Origin: Ancylostoma caninum
Taxonomy: Eukaryota > Nematoda > Chromadorea > Rhabditida > Ancylostomatidae
NCBI GenBank assembly: GCA_037903475.1
Contig: JBAJFG010000334.1
Span: 124,001-188,000, forward strand
Reading direction: 5' to 3'
Length of the DNA stretch: 64,000 nucleotides
Below the pieces are notes generated by a model. It was given only the letters and a program-made list of their open reading frames with translations. It did not search any database and was not told the DNA's origin. Below, one piece after another: positions 50,901 through 62,900 of this stretch. Every line of letters begins with the position of its first letter. Position 1 is the first letter of the stretch. The translations under genes and the position numbers were made by a program.

Positions 50901-53900
50901 TGTGACTTTTGCTAACGATTGAACATTGTTCCAAATTCCGACTCTGTAGTCCATTTTTTCTTGGGCTTAATTTGAACTTTCGGTCTTCAACTTTCTGGAT
51001 TTAGAGATTCCCTTCAACTCATCCTTGTTTCCAATTCTACCACAGTATGCTCTAGAATTTATGCTAGATTTTCAATCAGTAGTTGTAACACTAAACCTCT
51101 TGTGCTGGGAGGACCTTGGAATTTACGAAGATTTGATGGTATATACAATATGCAAAGCTTGTGGCGAGAAATTCCAAAGAGAAACGTTTCCCAACAGCTA
51201 TGCACTTAGCTATGCCTCTCTCCGAAAACTGTCCGTACATTGAAGATAATGGTGAGGAATACGAGTTCTTTAAAAATCCTCCCTCTTCCAGGTCCTCTGC
51301 AACTCATTCTCGGTGCCAGCAACAGGACAAATCAGAGATGATGGAACGCTGACCATTAGGATGACGAGGGCTATGATTGGTCGTTGCATTCTATTCGTAT
51401 ATTCCTTGGACAGTAAACCTACTACGGATATGATGCAATTCAATGTCGTTGAACAGTGTCAGGTGTGTTCCTTGAAAAATTCAGTTTTTCTTGTCTTTTT
51501 CTTTTCGGTCGCAGCAAATTTTCATTTTGTAAGTTTTTTTCTGCAGCAGTCCTCTGTCCGAAGACGCAGTGGGCACACGCAAATCAAGAATATAGAGTTG
51601 CCCTTTCTTGAATTCTTGAATTTTCCCTTCCAGGAAGTATTCTTTTTCAGTTCCAGATATGTTTCCGAGATTATATTCCAATTTAAAACTTTGAAGTTCA
51701 AGTCTCGCATTCTTCCTGAAACTCCGGAATTCCGCCTTGGAACCCAAATATTATAACTCAATAGTCTTTGGATATCGGGAGAATTGCGTAATGAAATGTT
51801 TTGGCCCTGTGAAACAAAATAAATATGGAAAAAGTCTATTTAATTTCTAACTAACTACAGCAACTGGACACTAGCTACGTGGGTGAGCCGAGCTAGGATT
51901 CATTAACGGATAACCCAGAGAAACCAGCTTACGAGACCAAATTTCACGTCCTGTGTCTCCTATCACTACTTAATCTATGAGATACCCAATTACGCTAAAC
52001 ATTGCTGGTTTGCATAATTAAATTTACATGAGGCCCAGCCCTGTAGTCACCTCCTGCCCAGGGGGGAAATTCCCATAAAAAGGGTGATTTTTCGGGATAT
52101 TCATGGGTTCATGGGTGGTAGAATATACATCTTCCCAGAAAGATCAAATCCCTTCTTTGGAGAGGAAGAAAACTCTGGATTATCATGCATCACCCTGAAT
52201 TGTCCTTGATTCTGCAGGTCAACGCCCATCACCTGCTGCGATTTGGTTATTCTGCAGATGTAGTCCATAAAGGCATGAAAATGGAAATGTTGTTTCCGAG
52301 TTCTTGAGATTTTTTCCTCATTTGCCATCAATTCTGAATGCACATTCAAACATGAACGGATATTAGTAGACGTCGCGTCAGCAACATTTGAATTTCACCA
52401 ATTTCTTGTTTTTAGACATATGCAAAGAACTCTAGGGGCCCAGAAAAGATCCATCAAGACTGAATCAAACGAAAGAAGAGACTGGAATTTTGCTAGTTTT
52501 CCAACTTTTTCTCCTGTATATCAGAGGTTCTCATCGAGTTGAGCCAAATGAGTTTTAATGGTAACGAGGACTGTAAAATTGTGAAGGAGATAAAAATTGC
52601 AATCATAATTTAAGCTAGAAAGGGGGGAATATGGAGTGATTCCAGTTCTTATCGTTTTATACTATTAATCACTTGGAAATTCCATCTGACCCCCTAGCAA
52701 CCATCTTTTGCAATTTTTTTCTCTCAGGTATCTACTTTTGCGTCACGTGACACCATAAAACCTGGATCATCCGTGACTTTCACGTTGAATGGAGAGTCAC
52801 ATGGAATCGCTGTGATGCGAGTTATGGACGACCGATTGAATTCACTTAATGTGGTGAGTAGCAAAACTATTTTAGTACGTTTTTCTATAGATATTGACAC
52901 GATCAGAATCGAACTGCCACATTTTTGTAGACAAACGAAGCGATCAGGCCGAAAAGCTGGGATTTCAGCATGTTTCATCGTCCGGAATTGAGAGCAAATC
53001 AAGCGAAGTTGTTGAATTTTGTTGTGCTCAAAGAAGTTAGGAGAGCACTAGGTCTGCTAATCTTATTCATTTCTTTCGAATTTTCAACTAAAAAGTAATA
53101 GTACAATACCGCCCATAGTTTTTGCGAAAAAATCGGGTGGCGACGGATTAATCGTTAACAAACCGTCGCAGTACCGTAACTCCTTCGAAAATAAAACTTT
53201 TCTAAATCTGAGCACATTTTCGGATTGCTCATCGAAATTGGAATTGAACAGTATATAAAATTACTTGACTTTGACTTCAAAACATTTGTTTTTTCAAAAA
53301 TTGAAATTTTTTTCGAAATTTCAGCAATTAGCTCAAAATCTGAAAAAACGTCAAAAAGCGAGAAAATAATTGAGGAATGAGGCTTCTGAACACGATCATT
53401 GGATTTCGCTCAATTCTCGGTTTTTAACGTTTTTTCAGATTTTGATCTGATTGCTGAAATTTTGAAAAATTTTCAATTTTTTGAGAAAACAAATGTTTCG
53501 AAGTCAAAGTTCAACTAATTTTATATAATGTTCAATTCCAATTTCGATGAGGAATCCGAAAACGTGCTCAGATTTAGGGAAGCTTCACTTTGAAAGGAGT
53601 TACAGTACTGCGACGGTTTGTTAACGATTAATCCGTCGCCACCCGATTTTTTCGCAAAAATTATGGGCGGTATTGTATATCTGAAAGGCTGTAGTATTTC
53701 TGGAACAGCCATATATGTATAATATGATTTATTATCTTCTCTTTTGACTGGAAAAGAATTGCGCTTCTCCGTTGATTTGATGAAGCAGTTTTTTTTTTTT
53801 CAATTTTTCGCTTTGAAAGTTTATTACTAAATGTAAACGTTTAGAGCTAAGCTGCGCTTTGGGCGGTAGCTCCTACTTCCAGCAGTTTGGGATCTGTCCG

Positions 53901-56900
53901 GATGCGAAGGTTACACAGTCAGCATTGTCCAACTTCTGTCTCAATGTAATGGTCGCCAAATGTATGAATCCCGAACAGCCAACAGGTAATTCGAATCAGA
54001 AATTATCCATAAATAAAAGGAGAGAATAACATGTAAGAAGGAGAAGGTTTATCAAGATATCTGGATGAATAGAAGAGGGAGAAAAGTGTCTTTCATTCGG
54101 CAGTGCATTCAACTTACTCATCAATAAAAGTGTGGAGATGAAACAAGAACTAAAGAATGACGTAATGTGATGGGAATAATTTGTAAAAACAACAAATGAT
54201 AATTATAATACTTTCAAAACAAGACCTACTAAAAGATAGGACTTGCTGAATCCCTCCAAAATGATACACTATTTTTAATAAGCATGCCATTGTTTCGAGT
54301 GATACTGGTGAATAATAATTTCAAGGGATATGTTCTCTTGAAAAAAATTGAGTATGGATTTAGTGTCGGTGTCTACCGCATGTGATGCAAAAAATCCACG
54401 AAACTGTGGGCTACCGCTAAAGAAAGCGGCATCGGTCCTTGAGCGATTTTCGGACCTCCAGGCGCTGCGCATCTCTGACGACATCTCAGTCAATATGTTC
54501 AGGTAAATAGCAAAAACCTGGTCCCCAAAATATCTGGAAGTTTGTATGAAGCTCTTTTAAGCGATGTTGAACAACTGGCAGAAGAGGATTCGCCAAAAAT
54601 TCGCGAACGCTTCCCCGAAGTCTGGCTCTTCGACGCTATACCACTGGGGTGAGTGTTACATTATTTGCTCAATCCATATGTGGCTGCAAATTTGGATTTT
54701 AGACCTAGGTTTGTCCCTTGAAAGCAAAAAAAAAAAGTTTTCCTCAACTCTTCCGCGCCTCTATTTTTCTAAAGTGGCGGCTGTAAGTGTAGCTGGGGAA
54801 ACTTTCCTCAAACTAACCAACCCCAATGTTCGACCTCAGCAATGATCTTCACAGAGCTTCCGGAACTGCCTCAAAGACCTTGAAAGCGCCTGACACTGTC
54901 GGCAGATGGAGTGTGTCCTCAGTTTTCTGGGCTCTTGGACAACGCGATCTGTGTGCTGCTGGAAATGTTGAAGTCACCTCCAAGAAAGACGTCTTTCTGG
55001 AGGTGGGTCGTATTTGTCCACAGGTTTCGATTACGATTTATATCATCTCAGATTTTTCCAGGTTGATCTGCCCAAATCCGTTTTCATTAATGAAACAGTT
55101 ACAGCTAAAGTTTCTGTTGTCGCTCTGAACCCACAGCGAGAGACCAAGGTATGCTCATAACGTTGCTAAAAATTCTGGAACGAATCCTGGATAGAATTTA
55201 TGACTTTGAATTGAAGGCAGCGTTACTGTTTGGCACCATTCCAAATATTTTTCCAGGACCAAATTGCGAATTTTTTCTAAAGGTTCTCATCTGAAGAGCT
55301 GATCATGAATATCGTGTTCATTCTTTGGTGTCACGTCGTTTTTATAGAATTGCTTTAGGTGTACGGTAGATACGATACCCCACAGTATCCCAAGAAGGTT
55401 CATTCACAAGCATGTCAGTCACGAATATCATTTCTATTTTGTTCTGCGGCCCCGTTTTTGTAGGATTATTGTATGACTTACGTAGGAACTTGGACGGAAA
55501 TTATAATTTCAGCTCGAAATTGTCAGAAGCATACGGAAACACGGTGATGGTGGTGACCACCGTATCAAAAAAAAACCTCGTCATGCAAAATTAAAGAAAA
55601 ATCTGAGAGATGTTGTATCTACCGTATACTTACAGTAATTGCACAAATATGAGCATTATGGTACTAGACGGATGTGCTGTTGGCCTCCAGTACATGCAAT
55701 AATAGGCAAAAGAAAAGTTCGATCAAAGAAAAGATCACTTTTTGATATTGATGATACTAATACCTTCTGCTTTTTCTCATCTTTTGAATGAATGACAAGT
55801 TGAGCAATGCAACTTCCTCCTCTCAGCAAAATTCCCTTTGTTCCAGTGTACTTTTTCAGTACTCTGTCTGTTTATCCGAGATGTCCAGAAAGATATGTGC
55901 AGACTTGGGATCATTCGGACAACTCGGACAGCCGAGCTATTCTCGGGTTGTCGTCTCACCGTCCCTGCCAATTGACACAAAAACGTTCACTTTGAGATTT
56001 CTCTCGACAGGATCAACAAAAGTAACTTTCCAGCTCAGAGAGTACGTTCAATTTGAACTCTTCAGAATGAAATTCTCCTTGGAATCATAGTGATTATTTT
56101 AGAGAGACGTCTTTTCCTGGAAAACATCACTGTGACATCGGAGAAGTTTATGATTCGGTGCGATTAAACATTTTTATCGCTGTAAGTCTACTCTCTGGGG
56201 TTATTATTTTATGGTTTAGTTCATTAATTACCATTTGTAACAGTTTTCCCTAATGATTTTCTTTCAAGAAACGTGATGAAACAGAAGAGATCTACAAACG
56301 GCTTATACTTAACGCGAACAAGCCTCTAACTGAAGTTAGACTTAACAATGCAGTGGTGGACGCAACTACTCCAAGGGATATATTTCGTGAGTTGAGAAGG
56401 CATTTCTCTTTTTTTTTTCATCTGCATTTACCATTTCTGATTTCTTTTCTGGAACAAGTTGCAGGATTACATAGAATATCCATCTGGGGTGATAGGTTTG
56501 ACAAGCGAATTGTAGCAATTGATTCTCAGTGATGAAATAATTCAATGTTATAATGAAAAATTGGAAAAAAGCTGGAAATCTAGCATCATCTCTCTACGGT
56601 GCGAGAAATGGCGGGGAAGGGGGGGGGGGGGAGGGTGGAGGGGGTATCGAAAAACATGTGCGTTTCATCCTGAGATTCCTGAATTCAGACGAAATATCGG
56701 AAGGACGCGCAGCAGAAAGAGATCTCGATTGTGTGGTTAAGAAGTAAGAGACGCCGAGATAAAAAGATTCGGAAGGACCGCAGCAGCTTTTCGAAAAAAA
56801 AAACGCAGCAGGAAATGAACAGAACAGCAAGTCACCTGTCGGTTCTCCCGGTTTTCTGCTGTGATCTTTCCTAGAACTTCTCTGATAATATACGCTGCAA

Positions 56901-59900
56901 TTCATGGGGTAGTAGAAAATCATTAACGCTACACTCGTTCCAAGAAATATCCAGGAAGACTAGCAATACCAGTGGAATAAAGATCTGTAGATTAAGAGTA
57001 CATGAAGACGTAAACCCCTAGAAGATTCTGTGCATAATATTTACTGGACAAGTGCTACTAAACTTAAAACTGATGATGGAACATTCAGTCGCCTCACTAC
57101 AAATTCTATTGTTTGAGGAATTCTTCAATTATTCTCATAGTTCAACAGCATCTCGGAAACCTCTTCAGATTCTAGGAATTGTTCGCATGCACTACATCTG
57201 CCAATAACATTTGTAAAAGTTCAAACATTTGCAGTTGATGGATGCGTGAGGACCTCTTCGAGGCTACTGCCCGCTGAATTTGCACTGCCAAATTCCAGCG
57301 CCTAGGTGGAATTCAGCAAAAGCTGGCGGGATTACTCTCTAACAGTCATCCAGAACAGGAGTCTTCCCATTGAATAGTCGTTCTGGGATCACTCCTGGAT
57401 ATCCATGGAGTTCGTTTCTATGCAAATGGTCCGCACTGAGATTTGATTGCTCCCATTCTAAGCTAAAATTAATAGCTCTCATCAGCTTCAAAAATGATTA
57501 TTCCTGGGTTGGGATGCAATTGCAGAATAAATGGTTTGTTCGACGCGTAATCGCGTAATCCTCTTCCATCCTTTCGAAATTGGGATAATCTTAGCCCTGA
57601 AATTGCCACTTGTCTACCCACATTTAAACTTGGACCATTTGTGTACGTACAATATGCAGAAATTCTGAACTCAGTAATAATCTTATGACGTTTTATCCTA
57701 AAAAAAGAAAACCTTCCGGAACCATGGTAAATATGAAGAAAAACAACGAGTTGATTAATTAAAATGTGGCCAAAAAATGAGCAAATGATGCAAAGAAAAA
57801 TGGAACTCACAGAAAATAACTTCATTTTCGATGGTTAGCCATGGCGTATTACCAACAGAACTGCTAATACATCAGCATTTTGAGGTTTAATTCATTCTTT
57901 TTCTAGATGTAACCGAATACCGTTCACCACTGAATGCCGACGTGCTGATTACGGATGTGCACACGAATATTCTCGACGCCGACGCGATTTACAGTTATAC
58001 AATTGACATCTCTAGTAAGTTATCGCAGTTTTATTTCTAGGCAAATAAGCAAAAATCACGAAACTCAGAGCCTAGAGGAGAAGCACAGTAATACAGAAAA
58101 TGTTCCTTAGCAGAGAACTTGCTTGGAAACACGAGCTCTCTTACTGAGAGCCGACATTTTATAGGTCTTGAGCAAAAGTATGGGATTTCAATGTTTTATG
58201 GGTGATAATAACGTGCAAGTTCGTTAAACCAGCAACTGTAGGTTTCAAATTTCAAAGATATAAGAGCTTCACGAATGTATATAAACTTTGGAAAAAGTTC
58301 CTCCTGCACTTTCTAGAAAAATTCCCCGCTGCACTTTTCCTAGGTTTAATTTTAGATGGAATTCAATACCGTATCTGGTTGTCTAGTGGACGATTAGGGC
58401 AATACTCATATTACCTTGAAATTTTAACATTGGTTCCAGTTTTCTGCGGTAGAAAGGACGACTTTTTTCTAATGTGTTTACATGTTGGCATCATTCCCAT
58501 ACTACCATTCCAAGAATGGAGGATAGTATTCGGGGAAATTCTTTTTTTTTCTGTTTTTTGTTGTGGATTGAAGTTATGCTACTTCTTTGATTTGGGAAAG
58601 GATAAGTAGAAAAAAGAAGAAAAAGGAAAACAAGAAGTGATCACACATGTAGAGTCCTGAAAAATTCCGGGAGAACTAGGCGCATCATTTACCCTTGCAA
58701 GTGAGAAACTGCAGCTCCAATTTCCTCGAAGAATTAGATTTGCGGTTCTCTTCCGGAAAATTAAGATGCAATTTCCATGAGAAAGAGATACATACGTATG
58801 TGGTGTTCAGATAAGCTAGAACTGAACAGGAATTTATAGCGAAATCCCTTATGAAATGAGAATGTGATTCAAAACAATACAGCGGCAGAGAATAACCTAA
58901 AACCCTAACGAGAGTTGAAATGACGGCAACTTTCCAGAAGAAAGCTCGGATTTGGGTGATTTGGTGAGAGTGCACGTCTCCCAATTACGTACAAAAGAAA
59001 ATTCATAATCTCAAAATTGCCCTTTGTTCCACATGGACTGTAGAATAGCACGTTTATTAGAGGTGCCAGTGGCTTTTCCGATGATAGTTTTCTGCACAAA
59101 ATGGGTGGAAAACGTTGCACTCACGGTTTATGTGACACATAGGCTAACCATCGACACTAATTGGAATTCCGAGCTCCATGGTTTTTGTTCCACGACGTTT
59201 GAGGAGAAGTGTTGCATGTTTTCGGCATTACTTGACATGTGAGGGCAAGGAGGAAAGGATGCTTCCTTAAGAGGATGGAAAGGATGGAAAAAGGAAAGAA
59301 GCCTTGGCGTCTTGTAAAGAGCACCTCTCAAAAATAATGTCTTTTCTCGACAGTAATCAAGACTACTATTCGCCAGCTTTCTATTTGAAAAAAAAAACAG
59401 CCCAATTACTAAGAAGCACAACAGCGAAAAATTTAACAAGTTGGGTAGTATTGTACCCTTTCCTTTCTCTCCTTAATTGAAATGAGGTGAAAAGGAGGTG
59501 AAAAATCTTTAGCAAGATTCGTATTGTTCCTCACAACGTACTGTTGATAGATGTTTCTTCTGGAATACCCTCATCCCCTGTTGCTTGCTATATTAGAGTA
59601 ACACATACTACGTCATTAGTTGCAAGATCTTGTATTGAAATACTCCAAGCACTTACAAACACCATATTCACCAAGGTCCAGAAATGATTACCATCTTTGA
59701 GAGGCCGCTAGAGAGAAAGATCACGGAAGCGAAAGAAATCAGAGTGTACAGACTGGAGATTAACAGCTGGGAAGAATTAGTGGAGTTTATTGTTCCACTA
59801 ATTCTTCCCAGTTGTTAATCTCCAGTCTGAAGTTTACTGCTTGTGAGGGCAAGATGATTAAGAGACGTGAGGGAGGGAGAAACAGGATTACAGCAACACG

Positions 59901-62900
59901 AAACTTTGAACAACCACCGTGGTCCTGAGACGATCTTATTACATCCTACTTGCCAGCGAATCCGGTGGTTGGTAGCGGCCATCACTTACTTCTAGTGTGT
60001 TTATCGAATAATGTATATTCGATAATCGAATATACATTTCGAATAAATCAAAAATTGGAATGTTGAGGAAAGGAAGAGCCCTGCAGCTTTGGAGGATGGG
60101 AAAGAAAGACTATAGAGGTTTCGTTTTTGGAACACTATTTTTTGGACATACATACGTATGAACGTACTGTTAGTTTCTTCAATAAATTGAATAAATTTAC
60201 TCGATTTTTATTCAAGAATTACTACACTTACTTTGTTGGACGGTGTTACATGTATTTACAATTTCTACTAGAATCTGAAGGTGCTATGCCCTGAAAGCTT
60301 ATCAAATAAATGGGTAATGAAGCTCTCACACTGTGCTGAATAGAGGTTATTATCAAGTGAGGCTTTCAGACAGCAGCATCAGAGAATGTGAAAAGAGTTT
60401 AATCCTTAAAAAAACTCGCAGATATCCGTATCTGCTTTATATATCCACTCTTTCCAGAGTTCCTCCCCATCCAACCTTTGGACGTAAGCCTTCGGCGGAA
60501 TCGTCGAAGTTTGGAGCAAGGCAATTCCTTCCTCTCGGACATCCTGAAGAAGCTCTCTGTTGAGTTGTACCAATTCAAGCGGATTAAAATGCTGCAACAT
60601 ACAGATGTTCGCACAGTGGAAGCGTCTGAAAACAGGATTGGGTCGTGTTGGTAAACCTTTCGAGCCTATCCATTGTATCCAGAATTGTACACTAAGCAAC
60701 GGCTTTTGCAGTGATATCGGATATGTTGCGGTTTTCTGACTGTAGAAATGAGTCAGCTTGTGGATACGCTGAGTACACGATGCCAAGGAAGCCTGAGGAA
60801 CGGTCGATCGCGTAAGTTTCTCCCGGCACGTTCCTCCATTTATAATGGAGGCCTTGGATCTTATTCTTGTTTTAGACTTACTGCTCTCGCTACCTCCTTG
60901 CTCTGCGAATCAACATCCGACAGCCATCTTGTGTGTGGTGGAATTCGTTTTCTGATCCAGTCTTTCCTCAAGGATTGGCAGGAAGAAGACTTTGACCTCA
61001 GTGATCTGATTAGTTTGGTTAGTTTAATTTTTTTTTTGGGTTACTATCCGTGAGATGAAAGTATTTTTTAACAAGCTGCTTGTACTTGAAGCGATTTTCC
61101 TGGATATCTTCGCTCCGCCAGTTAGTACCTATGGAGTAAACTTCAAAAGGCTTCAAATCAGGCGAATTATCCACTCGTATGGGATATTTTCAGATTATCG
61201 TACACATGTCCATGCATACACTACGCCTGCAGTTTTCCGAAAAAAAATTGAAATCTACGAAAAGCATAAAAAAGTTAAAGCTGAAAGTTTTTTCACCGAA
61301 GAAGCTCGGCACTTTCTTTCCAGCATTTCTTATGCGTAGTATTTTTTCTCTTTGTATTCATTCAGTTTTTAACCATTTTTACATATTTATTCTGCATGAA
61401 ACATCTCATGTCATCAGCACAGAGACACAGTTACAGTTACATATAAATACTACATATTACATATTTGCCTAGGGGGTAGTCATCACTTGAGATAGTTGTC
61501 AAGAGTCTTACTAAATGATCGAATATCCTTGATTCGTGAACAAATCCTTTACCAGGGCCATGCTGTGGACAGAGAATGGTTTCTGAAAACCCTTCTACTG
61601 CAGGTCTCTCGAGATTGTGCTGCGTATCAGTGCGTTGTAAGTTTGAATTAGCCTTCTGTATGGTTACTAACTAACTTATGTCAGTCTCTTCCAGAAAGAT
61701 GACGAAGCCTGGTTCAGACTACTGTTCTCCTTCTATTCTATTGATGAGAACTGGCGATGGGACATTCGTACACTTGCAGCATTAGCCTACATGGGAACAA
61801 ACGCTACCAGTGAAGTGATGAGGATCAAGATGGCTGGCATGGCAAATCGTACGCGTTTGGCAAATTTCTCCTATTCTGTCATCATCTAATCGTCTTCCAG
61901 GTCACATATTACCTTTTTGGAATGCTGGTAATTCTCTGTTTTTCTCGAAATCGAAAGTCAGCAGTTTTGACGAGTCCAGTCGTGCGAGAAGAATGAAGGT
62001 GGTCCCACTGTTTTGTTGGGTGAAAAGTTGAAATAATCCAAAAAAGGATACTACAGAGCGGTGACGTCCTGGTGAATGCACTGGGAATTTTGGCGTTCGT
62101 CTCACCAGGAGCCGAAGGTCGAAATGTCGACTGGGATCCGCTGGCTAACTGGCTCTATGAGCAGCAACTGGAAGACGGAAGTTATGAAAATGCTATTGTT
62201 AGTTATCGCCCTTTCTAAAGTAATAATGTTTAACAATACGTTCGACTATTTCCGGAATTTTAGGACACATATTTTGCATCTCGTGCCCTGTTCGAGTACC
62301 GTTTCCGCAAAGTCGAAATCAGTGGTAGTGGAGGAGTGACCGTTACCGTGCGTTGTGCGTCGTGCGAGACGCGTACGATCAATGTGACGGAGTCTGCAAC
62401 GGAAATTCATGTGAGGGAATACATACTTTTTGAGCACTAATCTATAAAGAATGCACATTCTCAATCGTTACGTTACGCTCACTATCGTATATGATTTGTC
62501 ATAAAAGGGCTTTGTCACTATGATGGGCTTGGCTTGGCCTTGTCTCTGATTGGCCCATCCATTTGGCCAATCACAGAGCCCAGCCGCTCCGCTCTTCCCA
62601 GGCGCAACTCTGCGCGACGAATTATCAATGGCTGTTATGGCAAACACTCAAACTTTTCGAAATTTCCGTTGACTACTGTATCGCAGCTACTAGGAATTAA
62701 CATTTTTTCACTAAAAACTTTTCAGCTTCCGGCACAAACACGGAATTTAACGCTGGAAACCAAAGGCAACGGGAAAGTCAAAGTTGGAATGCGAGTTGTA
62801 GCTCGAAAGCGTCAGCGATCGAGACGTGGTCTCACTCAGGATGACTACTATCCAGTGCGAATCACCGTACATCAGGAAAAGGTGTACAAAGGGGTAATCC

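Noticed and set aside
58202..58609. 135-codon plus-strand ORF between TEP exons
   Set aside because: Hydrophobic low-complexity frame in AT-rich intron sequence, without splice sites that fit the TEP phases and without a motif.
60406..60786. 126-codon minus-strand ORF as a gene
   Set aside because: It is antisense to the TED exons, whose plus-strand reading matches family features. The minus reading has no motif.
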